Below, piece after piece: positions 49,389 to 58,068 of a DNA stretch of 64,000 nucleotides. The notes under the pieces were generated by a model. The model was not told the DNA's origin. It did no database searches and saw only the letters and a list, made by a program, of their open reading frames with translations. Each line of letters begins with the position of its first letter. Position 1 is the stretch's first letter. This DNA comes from Ruminococcus flavefaciens (GTDB lineage: Bacteria > Bacteroidota > Bacteroidia > Bacteroidales > P3). The DNA is taken from assembly GCA_023667315.1 (NCBI GenBank), contig JAMPAI010000003.1:186001-250000 (forward strand). Direction: 5' to 3'. The translations under genes and the position numbers were made by a program.

Positions 49389-51557
49389 TTATTGGTTGGA
49401 TCGGCAGGCGGCCTTGCTTTTCTTGAGGATATACAGGGCATAATACGGAGGGCGGTTTTCGTGAGGCTTGTTTTCGCCGACGGGAACAACGCCGAGTTCG
49501 GAAATGCCATCTACTTCTTTATCAGAAGAATCTTGTCCACCATGATGAGATGGAGTACCGAAATGTAAGGGCCTATGACCAGTTCCACCAGTGGAACGTT
49601 TGTAAAGACCTCCGTCTGTTTTGTGCTTATGTGCGGGTAATTCTTTACCGGCAAGGGTGTGTGTTTCCTCTCCGCCGGGGACGTTGAGTGTGCCGAATGT
49701 GCCGGAACCCACGCCTACGGGGAATCGGCCGGCAATGCCGTCGAGCGGCGCCCAGCAGTCGGGGATGCCGCTGCCGGTGGCATCGTACCAGAAGATGATG
49801 CTGCCTTCGGGAACCAAGGCATCGGCGATGGAATCCACCGTGGTCTTGGCCTTTTGATCCATTTCGGCGGCCAGCTTGAAGGTGGCGATGGCGTTCGGGT
49901 CATCGGGGTTGTAGTTGTTGGTATAGAGGGTGGGTTGGCCGCCCAAGATTATGCTTTCCTTCAGTTTGAGGTTTTTATAGGTGCCGGAGAAATGGCTGCC
50001 GCTGCGGGTGGTGGTCGTGAGCGTGGTGGACAGGCCTTGCAGGCTGTCGCGCAACACCTTGGAGATGTGCACGGCGGATGTGGACTCCCCGTAACGGCTC
50101 ATCTTCCGGTATTCGGCGGCATCATTCAGGTCGTCGAAGTTGCCTGTAACGGCCACCCTGGTATAGGCGGGGGTGTCGGCCAGCTGGCTGTAGGTGATGT
50201 TTTCCTTTCCCTTGTACAGTTCGTCAGGCCTGCCGTTCAGGTCGTTGTAGTCGCCCGTTTCGGCCACCGGTGCCCAAGTGGGGTAGTCGGTCGAAAGGGA
50301 ATTGATGTACTCGAACCTGCCGGTGGAGGCCAGCTCCTTACTGTAGATCTGGTATCGGTAACCACTCGGCATATCCTCGTAGTTGCCGGTGCGTGCCGCC
50401 AACGCGATGTCGGGATATTCCCGCGCTGCCCCGTTGTTCCAGGCCGTCACCTGACGGGTGGTGGGCACCTGATGGTCGTCGTCGGCAATCAGGTCGGTCA
50501 GGTAGGGACGCGACACCCGCCCGGTCATGGAATTCCAACGCTGTTTGTCGGCCTCGGAAACACTTTGGTAAAAATCGTCGCTCATCACCTGGCATAGCGA
50601 ATCGGGAATAACGGGCGTGTTGGTAAGGTCGTTGTAATCGCCCGAAAAGCCCACGGCGGTAACGCTCGCATCCCAGGACGCGGCTTCCTGCTCGGTAACG
50701 ATCAGGTGACTGTAGTCGGTGGCCAGGTCGGATACATACACGGGGATGCTGCGGTTGGCCGCTTCAGTATAGGTGGCTACCTGTGTGGCGGTGAGGCTGC
50801 GGTGCGCGCTGTCCTGCGTCAGTTCCCGCAACTGGGTCGGGATATACCGGGCGGTGGCCGCCTCCCAGCGTGCGATGTCGGTGTCGGTAACGCTCTGGTG
50901 GGTGTAGTCTTCCGAAAGCTCGGCAATCCGGGTCGGCACGGTCTGCCGGGCGGCGGTCTCCCACACCTTTACCGTAGCCGAATCGGTTACCATATAGTAC
51001 ATGTCGCTCTCAAAGTCCTGCAGGTGGGTGCGTATGCTGGGGAAGTTGCCCAAATCGGCGTATGAACCGCTGTACGCCATCTGGTGCAAGGTCGGGATGT
51101 CGGTAAGGATCACGGGCAGGTTCACCAGGTCGTGGTAGTTGCCCGTTACCGCCACCGGCGCGAAGGCCAGCGGCTCGCCGCCGCTGCCGATCAGGATTAC
51201 GGGGCGGTTCTTCAAATCGTTGTAGTCGCCCGAAAAGGCCACGTCGGCAAAGGTGGCGGCGCACAGGCTGTCGCCGGCCCCGCTCTCGAGCGGCATCAGG
51301 TTCATCCATGCCCGGCCGTCCCACAGGTAAAAGCCGGCGCGCTGGTCGGTCTGATACACGGTAAGCCCGGCCACGGACGAATCGGCGGCAATCAGGCTCT
51401 TCTGGGCATAGGTCATGCGCGGAATCAGGATTCCTTTGGGTATGCGTATATCCACGGCCACCGCCTCCTGTGGCGCCGGGTCGGATTTGCCCACCGTCAT
51501 CTGGGCGGTGGCGATAAGGGGAAATAGGGTTATCAGGAAGAGGAATAGTCTTTTCAT
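49389..51557 (-). CDS. Large tail-fibre/collar-like surface protein 2
   Basis: 722 residues, signal peptide MKRLFLFLITLFPLIATAQM. Same build as 47179-49380: N-terminal IPKGILIPRMTYAQKSL and GLTVYQTDQRAGFYLWDGRAW, then VAFSGDYNDLKNRPVI repeats and LRELTQDSAHRSLTATQVATY units, and a collar-type C-terminus (DCWAPLDGIAGRFPVGVGSG, KELPAHKHKTDG, HENRPPYYALYILKKSK). Repeats differ in number and order from its neighbours, indicating divergence after duplication. Eight bases separate it from protein 1. Confidence 0.85.
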   Translation of the reverse strand: MKRLFLFLITLFPLIATAQMTVGKSDPAPQEAVAVDIRIPKGILIPRMTYAQKSLIAADSSVAGLTVYQTDQRAGFYLWDGRAWMNLMPLESGAGDSLCAATFADVAFSGDYNDLKNRPVILIGSGGEPLAFAPVAVTGNYHDLVNLPVILTDIPTLHQMAYSGSYADLGNFPSIRTHLQDFESDMYYMVTDSATVKVWETAARQTVPTRIAELSEDYTHQSVTDTDIARWEAATARYIPTQLRELTQDSAHRSLTATQVATYTEAANRSIPVYVSDLATDYSHLIVTEQEAASWDASVTAVGFSGDYNDLTNTPVIPDSLCQVMSDDFYQSVSEADKQRWNSMTGRVSRPYLTDLIADDDHQVPTTRQVTAWNNGAAREYPDIALAARTGNYEDMPSGYRYQIYSKELASTGRFEYINSLSTDYPTWAPVAETGDYNDLNGRPDELYKGKENITYSQLADTPAYTRVAVTGNFDDLNDAAEYRKMSRYGESTSAVHISKVLRDSLQGLSTTLTTTTRSGSHFSGTYKNLKLKESIILGGQPTLYTNNYNPDDPNAIATFKLAAEMDQKAKTTVDSIADALVPEGSIIFWYDATGSGIPDCWAPLDGIAGRFPVGVGSGTFGTLNVPGGEETHTLAGKELPAHKHKTDGGLYKRSTGGTGHRPLHFGTPSHHGGQDSSDKEVDGISELGVVPVGENKPHENRPPYYALYILKKSKAACRSNQ

Positions 51558-51562
51558 GACGT

Positions 51563-53878
51563 TTAGTTGTTTGGGCAGCCTTGCTTGGTGTAGTAGATAA
51601 AGTTGATTACGTAGTATGGAGGCAGGTTGTTATGAGGTTGGGTGGTGTATCCAGTGTTGAAAGGGGCGTCTCCGTAATACGTGGAATTGCCGTCGCTTTC
51701 TCCGATGGAGTTGTAGCTGATGCTTTCGTCATTAGTGTAATTGCTGAAGGTGCGGTTTACATCGAAATCATCTTGTCCGAAAGGAGATAATAGGTCATGG
51801 TCGTTTTTGCTGGTTTCTTTAACACCAAGATATACTCTATGCCGGTGTTTCGGCATCTGGTCGATGGTCAGGGTTACGGTTTCCGCCCCGCCTTCCGCAC
51901 CGTAGGTGTAGCCCCCGAAGGTGTTGGAACTCATTTGGGCGCCTACGGGAAAACGGCCGGCGAGGGCATCGAACTTCTTCCAGCAGCCGCCGTGCACGTC
52001 GGTACCGCTTGGCGGGTTGGAACTGCCCCACATCATCACCGCCCCTTCGGGAATCGTCTCCATCTTGCTCTTGGCCTGCTGCACGGCCAGCGCGTCGAGT
52101 TCCCTGGTCACCTGTACGGTCGGTACGTGGGCGTCGTAGGCGGTGCTGTTGAAATAGGTGGCGGCGGTCTGCGTGTTCTTTATGGTCGGAACGCCCTCCA
52201 GGGCGATGTTGTCCATCAGTTTCAGGGTCTCGAACGTACCCTGCACGTTGTGGCTGCTGTAGTCCGGGTTGGGCGGATAGAGGCCGTCTGTCAGGAGGAT
52301 TTGTTTGGCGGTGCGGAAATTGCGGCGGTCGGTGTTGCTTACATAGACGGAGGTCTCGGAGGCATCCTCGCGGAAATCGCTCAGGTACTCCGGCACGTCG
52401 CTCATGTCTTCCGCCTTGCCGCTGGTTACGAAACGCGACAAGGTAGGCTTGTCGTACAGCAGGTCATTGTACGACAAAGACGAGAGGAATCCGCTGGTAA
52501 CCGCCTGCAGCTTGGGAATCGTCGCTTCGTCCAGGTCGGCGTAGTTGCCCGTTACGGGCGCGGTGTTGGGACTGAAGGTGGGGCGGTTCACCAGGCTCGA
52601 CCACGTGCCCTGCCGCCCGAAGGCGGAGATGGGGCGGTAGTTGTCCATGTAGGCCGGGTTGCCGTACAGGATGAAGGCGTTGTCGTCGTTGTCCTCGTAG
52701 GTGGGGATGGGCCGCGCCGTCATCGAATCCCAGCGTGCTATCTCCTCCTTGGACACCAGGCGGTAGTTCATGTTGTCGTCCTTCAACTCGCTCAGTTTGG
52801 TGGGCACCGTGCGGCGGTAGGCCGAATCCCAGTCGTCCCTTTCCTTATAGGATATGATCTGGTGCAGCTCGTCGGTGGTGAACTGGCTTAGGTGGCGCGG
52901 TATGTCGGGCAGGTCGCTCAGGTCGGCGTAGTTGCCGTCGAAGGCCATGGCCGCCGCATGGGTCGTCCAGCGGTTGTACTGGGTCTCGTTGATGGTGCGG
53001 TGCGCGCTGTCTTCCTCCAGTTCGCGCAGCATGGTGGGAATGGTGCGCTTGGCGGCCGCCTCCCAGCGCGCGATGTCGGCATCGCTGACCAGCTGGGCGA
53101 ACTCATCGTATGCCAGTTCCGCCGTGGCGGTGGGGATGGTGCGGCCTGCGGCCTCGTCGTAGCCGAACCGCTGCACATAGGTTACCGTCTGACGGAACTC
53201 GTCGGTCTCGTAGTCCGACAATGCGGTGGGTACCTTCCGTGCGGCGCCGCCGTTCCAGTACTCGATCTCGTCGCTGGTAACGGTTCGGTGGGCGCTGTCC
53301 TGTGTCAGTTCGCGCAGCTTGGTCGGCAGAAAGGGTTTCTCTGTCAAGTCGTTGTAATTGCCGGTATAGGCCACCGGGGCGATGTCGCCCAGATCGGAGA
53401 TGATCACCGGGCGGTTCAACAGGTCGTTGTAATCGCCCGTAGTGGCTACCCTGGCGAAGGTGGCCGTGTCTTCGTCGCCGCCGGTGGGCAGCTCGGGGCG
53501 GTTCTTCAAGTCGTAATAGTCGCCCGTATAGGCTACCTTGGCGAACGAAAGCGGTTCGTCCGTGGATCCGGCATCGGGAATCAGGATGGGGTTCAGGAAA
53601 AGCCATTGGCCGTCCTGCACCAGGTAGTAGCCCAAATTTCGGTTTGTCTGGAACACCAGCAGGCCGTCCAGGGTCGAATCCACCTGCATCTTGAGGCGTT
53701 GCTCGTAGGTGAGCCGGGGCGTGAGCACCCCCTTGTCCGACGACTGTATCTCGATGACCGCCGCCGGGTGGGGTTCGATGAAGCCGTTGCCGTCGGCGTT
53801 GAAGCCGATGCCCTGCTGCGCCCTGAGGCTGCAGAGCGTTGCCGGCAGAAAGAGTAAGAGTGTCAGGAATCTTTTCAT
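51563..53878 (-). CDS. Large tail-fibre/collar-like surface protein 3
   Basis: 771 residues from ATG 53878 (MKRFLTLLLFLPATLCSLRAQ), which gives a proper signal peptide; the longer frame covers traQ antisense-free upstream code in another frame and is not used. Same domain order as its two paralogues: SDKGVLTPRLTYEQRLK, AYTGDYYDLKNRPELP repeats, LRELTQDSAHRTVTSDEIEYW units, collar C-terminus (GCWKKFDALAGRFPVGAQM, DQMPKHRHRVYLG, HNNLPPYYVINFIYY). It starts eight bases after traQ ends, so the block is translationally downstream of the tra operon. Confidence 0.85.
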   Translation of the reverse strand: MKRFLTLLLFLPATLCSLRAQQGIGFNADGNGFIEPHPAAVIEIQSSDKGVLTPRLTYEQRLKMQVDSTLDGLLVFQTNRNLGYYLVQDGQWLFLNPILIPDAGSTDEPLSFAKVAYTGDYYDLKNRPELPTGGDEDTATFARVATTGDYNDLLNRPVIISDLGDIAPVAYTGNYNDLTEKPFLPTKLRELTQDSAHRTVTSDEIEYWNGGAARKVPTALSDYETDEFRQTVTYVQRFGYDEAAGRTIPTATAELAYDEFAQLVSDADIARWEAAAKRTIPTMLRELEEDSAHRTINETQYNRWTTHAAAMAFDGNYADLSDLPDIPRHLSQFTTDELHQIISYKERDDWDSAYRRTVPTKLSELKDDNMNYRLVSKEEIARWDSMTARPIPTYEDNDDNAFILYGNPAYMDNYRPISAFGRQGTWSSLVNRPTFSPNTAPVTGNYADLDEATIPKLQAVTSGFLSSLSYNDLLYDKPTLSRFVTSGKAEDMSDVPEYLSDFREDASETSVYVSNTDRRNFRTAKQILLTDGLYPPNPDYSSHNVQGTFETLKLMDNIALEGVPTIKNTQTAATYFNSTAYDAHVPTVQVTRELDALAVQQAKSKMETIPEGAVMMWGSSNPPSGTDVHGGCWKKFDALAGRFPVGAQMSSNTFGGYTYGAEGGAETVTLTIDQMPKHRHRVYLGVKETSKNDHDLLSPFGQDDFDVNRTFSNYTNDESISYNSIGESDGNSTYYGDAPFNTGYTTQPHNNLPPYYVINFIYYTKQGCPNN

Positions 53879-53886
53879 GGCGTTGG

Positions 53887-54327
53887 TTATTGGTTGTCTT
53901 CTTCCTGGGCCTTCTGGTTGAACTGCAGGCTCAGGTCCTGGGTATGCCCCCAGCTGTCGGTAAAGGTCAGGGCCAGGGTGTGTTCCGTTTCGGAGGTGCC
54001 CCAGGCGGGCAGGTAATACAATCTGAACTGCTGGGCGGGCAGCCGGTACAGGTCGTTCGGCACCAGGGCGGTGTCGCGCCCCACGCGCAGCGTGCCTTCG
54101 CCCGCGGTGGGGAAGTAACGCACGTAGTAGCGCGTGCTGTCGCTCAGGTAACCGTCCTCGCCGGGCACGATCTGACAGCGGATCTCCGCGGCGGTGCCCT
54201 CCTTCAGGGTAGAGGAATAGGGTAGGGTCGTTACCGTGAAGTCGAAGTCCTGCTTCACGTCTATCGAGGCGCAGCCCCACAGAAGGAGGCAGCCGGCAAG
54301 GATGGCCGGAAGGTGTTTCTTTCTCAT
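53887..54327 (-). CDS. traQ: TraQ conjugal transfer lipoprotein (DUF3872)
   Basis: 146 residues. Lipobox LLLWGC at residues 14-19. DUF3872 signatures: SIDVKQDFDFTVTTLPYSSTL, AAEIRCQIVPGEDGYLSDSTRYYVRYFP, VPNDLYRLPAQQFRLYYLP. In CTnDOT-type elements TraQ is the last gene of the tra operon; here fibre genes follow directly. Start overlaps the traO stop by four bases. Confidence 0.88.
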   Translation of the reverse strand: MRKKHLPAILAGCLLLWGCASIDVKQDFDFTVTTLPYSSTLKEGTAAEIRCQIVPGEDGYLSDSTRYYVRYFPTAGEGTLRVGRDTALVPNDLYRLPAQQFRLYYLPAWGTSETEHTLALTFTDSWGHTQDLSLQFNQKAQEEDNQ

Positions 54328-54878
54328 CGTATCATGATTTTAAGTCCCAGGCCGGCTTCGGTGTGCCACCAGCCCACGTCGCTGTTGCCGAGCAGTTTTT
54401 CCCGCACCCGCAGCAGGAGCACGTAACGGTCGTTCAGGTAGTATTCCATCTCCAGGCCGAGGGCGCCGCCGAACACGAAGCGGTTCCGGTCCGTGATCCG
54501 CGCTCCGTCAGAAAGACGGTATCTGCCCCAGTTCACCCACTCGTAGCCGAAGATGCCGTCCAGGCCGAGCGAGAGGAAAAAGGTGCGGCGCGGATCCTGG
54601 ACAATCTTCAGGTAAAAGCCGCCCTCGCCCGTAAGCTGCGTCAGGGGCAGTTTCTGTTTATAGTATCGGTCGGTGTTCTGCAGGTAGTTGATGCCGAAGT
54701 TCCAGTGGTGCTTGCGCCTGGTGTAGGTGGAGTAGCCGGCGTCCACGTAGAAGCCCGCCTTCTCGGTGATGCCCGCGCCCAGGGTGATGCCGCCCATGCG
54801 GGGCAGGTAACGCTGCGCGGAGGCGGTGGCGCACGTCAGGCACAGAGCCGTCAGCAGGATAAGGTGTTTCGCTTTCAT
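54324..54878 (-). CDS. traO: TraO conjugal transfer protein
   Basis: 184 residues, signal peptide ending ATASAQR. Outer-membrane beta-barrel-like strands (ITLGAGITEKAGFYVDAGYS, NRFVFGGALGLEMEYYLND, YVLLLRVREKLLGNSDVGWW) match the TraO family of Bacteroidetes elements. It is expected in the outer membrane part of the transfer apparatus. It lies between traN and traQ; no traP between them, the primase is at 33570. Confidence 0.88.
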   Translation of the reverse strand: MKAKHLILLTALCLTCATASAQRYLPRMGGITLGAGITEKAGFYVDAGYSTYTRRKHHWNFGINYLQNTDRYYKQKLPLTQLTGEGGFYLKIVQDPRRTFFLSLGLDGIFGYEWVNWGRYRLSDGARITDRNRFVFGGALGLEMEYYLNDRYVLLLRVREKLLGNSDVGWWHTEAGLGLKIMIR

Positions 54879-54893
54879 CTTCTCTTCAAGGTC

Positions 54894-55883
54894 TTATTGC
54901 ACCACGAATTCCGTCAGCCGCCGCGCACGTATCAAGTCGTCGTTCTCCACCGTGATCCATTGGTGACGACCGCCCTCCTTCTCGTGCAGGTCGATGCGCA
55001 GCAGCTTTTCCTTGGGCAGCGTGAAGATCGGGAAGCAGAACACGGTGCGTTCCACGTCGTTGCCCTCCACGCGCGTCACGTAGTTGTAGGCGCGCACCGG
55101 CTGCAGCACGATTTCCTGGGTCGTGGTGCGCTTCACCAGTTTCTTGTCCACCAGCTTGAACGACAGGTAGTCGATATTGTAGGGTACCGCCGTGTTGTTG
55201 CGGATTTCGGTATGCAGGTACAGCAGGTCGTTGTGCGTGTAGATGCCTTTCACGAGGAACTGCAGTCCCAGGAGCTTGCTTCCGATATGGCGCAGGCGGC
55301 GTATGTTCTGCTGATGGATCGACTGCATGATCATGCGTACCAGCGTGGGGCTCTCCTGGTCGAGTTCCTTCAGGAACACTTCCATCGAGTTGTTGGGGCG
55401 GTTCTGCGCGCTTCCGTCGTTGAGGAAGTCCTTCATCTCTATATTGAGTTTGAGCGGTTCCCGCTCGAAACGCACGTTGAACGAGTAGAAGGAGCCGTCC
55501 TCGGTAATCACCGCCAGGTTGGTCTCGCCGTTGAAGTAGGGCGTGGCGGACTTGAGGCGCAGCACGTTCTGCGCGTCCCCGGCCTTGCCGGCGATCACGT
55601 TGGCGTTGCCCAAATCCACGTAGCGGATGTTCGAGGGGAAGATGATGTGCGTGGTTTTCTCATAGCACACCTCCAGGGCGTATGGCGGTATCATCCTGTC
55701 CCAGCTCAGGGTCTTGGAATAGCCGTCGAAGAAGTCGCCGCTCCGGTTATCGTTGTCGTGATAGACCTTGAGGGGAAGGGACGACGCGCTGTCGGTCAGC
55801 AGGCTCACGCCCGCCCGGTTTATCTGGGCGGTGGCCGGCACCATTGGCAATATCAGGGATAAGAGGAAGAGGATGCGTTTCAT
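54894..55883 (-). CDS. traN: TraN conjugal transfer protein
   Basis: 329 residues, signal peptide MKRILFLLSLILPMVPATAQ. TraN pattern: LEVCYEKTTHIIFPSNIRYVDLG, VLRLKSATPYFNGETNLAVIT and YIHNDLLYLHTEIRNNTAVPYNIDYLSFKL. Homologue of the VirB9-type outer core component by position. It lies after traM; the 75-base gap between them carries a 21-base tandem repeat. Confidence 0.92.
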   Translation of the reverse strand: MKRILFLLSLILPMVPATAQINRAGVSLLTDSASSLPLKVYHDNDNRSGDFFDGYSKTLSWDRMIPPYALEVCYEKTTHIIFPSNIRYVDLGNANVIAGKAGDAQNVLRLKSATPYFNGETNLAVITEDGSFYSFNVRFEREPLKLNIEMKDFLNDGSAQNRPNNSMEVFLKELDQESPTLVRMIMQSIHQQNIRRLRHIGSKLLGLQFLVKGIYTHNDLLYLHTEIRNNTAVPYNIDYLSFKLVDKKLVKRTTTQEIVLQPVRAYNYVTRVEGNDVERTVFCFPIFTLPKEKLLRIDLHEKEGGRHQWITVENDDLIRARRLTEFVVQ

Positions 55884-55906
55884 CGTTTGGTGTTTTTAAT
55901 TCCGAA

Positions 55907-55950
55907 GTGGCCCCTTTTTCAATTATTTCGTGGCCCCTTTTTCAATTATT
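55907..55950. repeat. 21-base tandem repeat between traM and traN
   Basis: GTGGCCCCTTTTTCAATTAT + T occurs at 55907-55927 and again identically at 55930-55950 (two-base spacer). It lies just upstream of traN in transcription terms and might affect its expression; it could equally be a replication slip product. Confidence 0.75.
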
Positions 55951-55958
55951 ATTTTGGG

Positions 55959-57260
55959 TTAGTTGTTCGGGAAAAGCAGAAGTTTGTGGTCGGCCTGTAT
56001 CGTGATGCGTAGCTGGTCGAGCTTCCTCTCCACGAAGCGCCCCACCCCCTGGATCGCGCCCCGCGCCAGGTCGGTCTTCAGCTGGTCGGCCGCCTTCTGC
56101 GCGTTGATGAGGGTGCTTACCGACTGCTCGCTGCTGCTGGCCAGGCTGCTGGCCATCTCGCGTCCGAACTCGCGCAAGGCCTCCTGCTCCATGCTGCCGG
56201 GTACGAAGATTCCTCTTTGTCCGTCCAGGTCGTAGGCCTCCAGCGACACCGTGGTCAACACCTGGTTGTACTCGATGGATGTTATGGAAATGTACAGCCG
56301 GTCGACGCCCACCGTGCCGGTGCCCGTCAGGATGCTGCCGGGTAACAATACCTGCGTGCCCACGATCATGGGCTCTTCAAGCCGCAGGCGAACCTGCTGG
56401 CCGCTGGTGATGACCTGCTTGCCGTACACACTTGCCGCGATGGTGTTCTTGTTCACTACGGCCCCGCCCATGCCGTAGAAGGCCGCGCAGCGGTGGCCGC
56501 GCAGCGAACTCACGATGCCTTCGTCGCCGCTGCTGGTCAGGGGTGAAACGGCGGTACGGTGCATCTCCTTCTCGTTGTCTTCTATACGTTGGCGGTGTTC
56601 ATCTTCTTTTTTATCAGTCAGTTCTTGGTTTATCCGGACACTTTCTTCCATAAAGGAAGCTACTGCCGCATCGGCCTTTTCCTTGGCGTTCAGACGCATC
56701 TTGGTGGCTTCCAGTTCGGCTTCAAGCTCTTTCTCGCGTTCGCTCGGCCCGTTCTGCTCTTCCTCCAGCAGATTCTGACGTTGTTGGTTCAAGGACTTGG
56801 AAAAGTCGTCGATTGATTTCTGTGTCTCGGCCAGGCTTTCATCGAAGATTGCGTACGGGTCGCTGTCCGGAACCTCGACGGATTCGTCCGATGCCGGATT
56901 GCTCTTGTTCATGGCTGTGGCGAAGATGTCCTCCAAGTTTCGGCCTCCGTCGAAAGACGATCCGCCGGACGGATCCAGGTCGTAGCTGTCTTGCTTGTTG
57001 CCCAGTTTCTGACGGTCGGCCGCGGGATCCGGCAATTCGGTATTTACACCTCCAGACAACCGTTCACCTGATTTGCCGAAAAACTTCATCAGGATAATCA
57101 CCACGATAATTGCCCCCACCGTGTACATAAGGTAGGAGATGAGTTTGTTCTTGCGCTGCTTCTTCTGCTGTTCCTCGCTCGTGGAGGCAGGAACTTTCGC
57201 GCTATCCTTTTTCTTTCCAGACTGTTCCGGAATCACAGGTTTATTCTTTTTATCTTCCAT
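55959..57260 (-). CDS. traM: TraM conjugal transfer protein
   Basis: 433 residues. Cytoplasmic N-terminus, one membrane helix (about 40-62, ISYLMYTVGAIIVVIILMKF), long low-complexity and coiled-coil periplasmic part (about 140-235, EREKELEAELEATKMRLNAKE), and the C-terminal TraM domain (CAAFYGMGGAVVNKNTIAASV, GQQVRLRLEEPMIVGTQVLLPG, LSLEAYDLDGQRGIFVPGS-like). VirB10-type core component by fold and position. Complete. Confidence 0.93.
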   Translation of the reverse strand: MEDKKNKPVIPEQSGKKKDSAKVPASTSEEQQKKQRKNKLISYLMYTVGAIIVVIILMKFFGKSGERLSGGVNTELPDPAADRQKLGNKQDSYDLDPSGGSSFDGGRNLEDIFATAMNKSNPASDESVEVPDSDPYAIFDESLAETQKSIDDFSKSLNQQRQNLLEEEQNGPSEREKELEAELEATKMRLNAKEKADAAVASFMEESVRINQELTDKKEDEHRQRIEDNEKEMHRTAVSPLTSSGDEGIVSSLRGHRCAAFYGMGGAVVNKNTIAASVYGKQVITSGQQVRLRLEEPMIVGTQVLLPGSILTGTGTVGVDRLYISITSIEYNQVLTTVSLEAYDLDGQRGIFVPGSMEQEALREFGREMASSLASSSEQSVSTLINAQKAADQLKTDLARGAIQGVGRFVERKLDQLRITIQADHKLLLFPNN

Positions 57261-57269
57261 GGTCTTTGT

Positions 57270-57443
57270 CTATATAAAGGTGGATAGGATGGACAACACG
57301 CTACAGGCCAGCAGAACGAACAGGAATCCGCACACGATATACAGCTGCTGCTTGTTGCTTTTTTGCGACATATAGTCGCTGATGCCCTTCCTTAGGGAGG
57401 ATTTTTTAAGGATTGGTAGTTTTATGTACCTAACGCGTTTCAT
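57270..57443 (-). CDS. traL: TraL small membrane protein (DUF3989 type)
   Basis: 57 residues, read from the ATG at 57443 (MKRVRYIKLPILKKSS). It overlaps the traK end by 14 bases and precedes traM by nine. One membrane helix near the C-terminus (QLYIVCGFLFVLLACSVLSI) after a basic N-terminus. Its place between traK and traM fits TraL of Bacteroidetes elements, though it is shorter than most. Confidence 0.75.
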   Translation of the reverse strand: MKRVRYIKLPILKKSSLRKGISDYMSQKSNKQQLYIVCGFLFVLLACSVLSILSTFI

Positions 57444-58068
57444 TTTCGAGTTCTTTGTTTTCGAGGATCACATAGTTCTGCAGCAGGAAGCCGTGCGGGT
57501 TGGCATCCGAGCGGGGCACATTCACCAGTTCGCAGGTGCTCACCAGGCTCCGTTTCGAGACCCGGCTGTCGCGCAGCAGCGTGATGGTGGCGTATGTGGT
57601 GGCCGTATAGGGATAGAAATCCACATTGCAGTCGATGCTGTCTATCTGTATGCTCTGTATCGTGTTGGTGGACATCAGACGGCGGTAAAAACCCACTTCG
57701 GCAAGGTCCACGTAGTAGTTGTACGCGCTCTTGTCCGAAAGATCCAAGGCGCGCTGGATGTTGCTCTTGATGGCCTCATTGTCGGGCGGCAGGTTGAAGA
57801 AGAAGGTGTGGAACATGCGCACGTGGTCGCGCGCCTCCACCGGACGGTTCGCGCTCAGGTCCTGCTGCAAGGCCAGGATCAGGCTGCGGCCTTTATCGAG
57901 CACGTAGATCTTCTCGCGTTCCTTCTTCACCATGTTGAGGCTATATGCACTCACGACCACCGCCATCAAGGATGCGCACACCACCACAATGATGCTCAGC
58001 GTGCGCGAGAAGGCGAAGGTCTTCTGTATGTTGTTCAAGGTCCGGAATGGACTGTTATTGGTTGCCAT
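57430..58068 (-). CDS. traK: TraK conjugal transfer protein
   Basis: 212 residues. TraK/VirB8-like: short cytoplasmic N-terminus, one membrane helix (about 23-45, SIIVVVCASLMAVVVSAY), periplasmic domain with RPVEARDHVRMFHTFFFNL, NVDFYPYTATTYATITLLRDS and RSLVSTCELVNVPRSDANPHG. Start overlaps the end of traJ by 14 bases. A core component of the inner-membrane complex. Confidence 0.93.
   Translation of the reverse strand: MATNNSPFRTLNNIQKTFAFSRTLSIIVVVCASLMAVVVSAYSLNMVKKEREKIYVLDKGRSLILALQQDLSANRPVEARDHVRMFHTFFFNLPPDNEAIKSNIQRALDLSDKSAYNYYVDLAEVGFYRRLMSTNTIQSIQIDSIDCNVDFYPYTATTYATITLLRDSRVSKRSLVSTCELVNVPRSDANPHGFLLQNYVILENKELENETR

Noticed and set aside
41017-53878. Prophage or contractile injection system tail locus
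   Set aside because: No sheath, tube, baseplate, capsid or terminase gene; all fibre proteins have signal peptides and T9SS partners lie among them, so they are secreted proteins.
54363-55862. 499-codon plus-strand frame antisense to traN/traO
   Set aside because: Shadow of two conserved tra genes.
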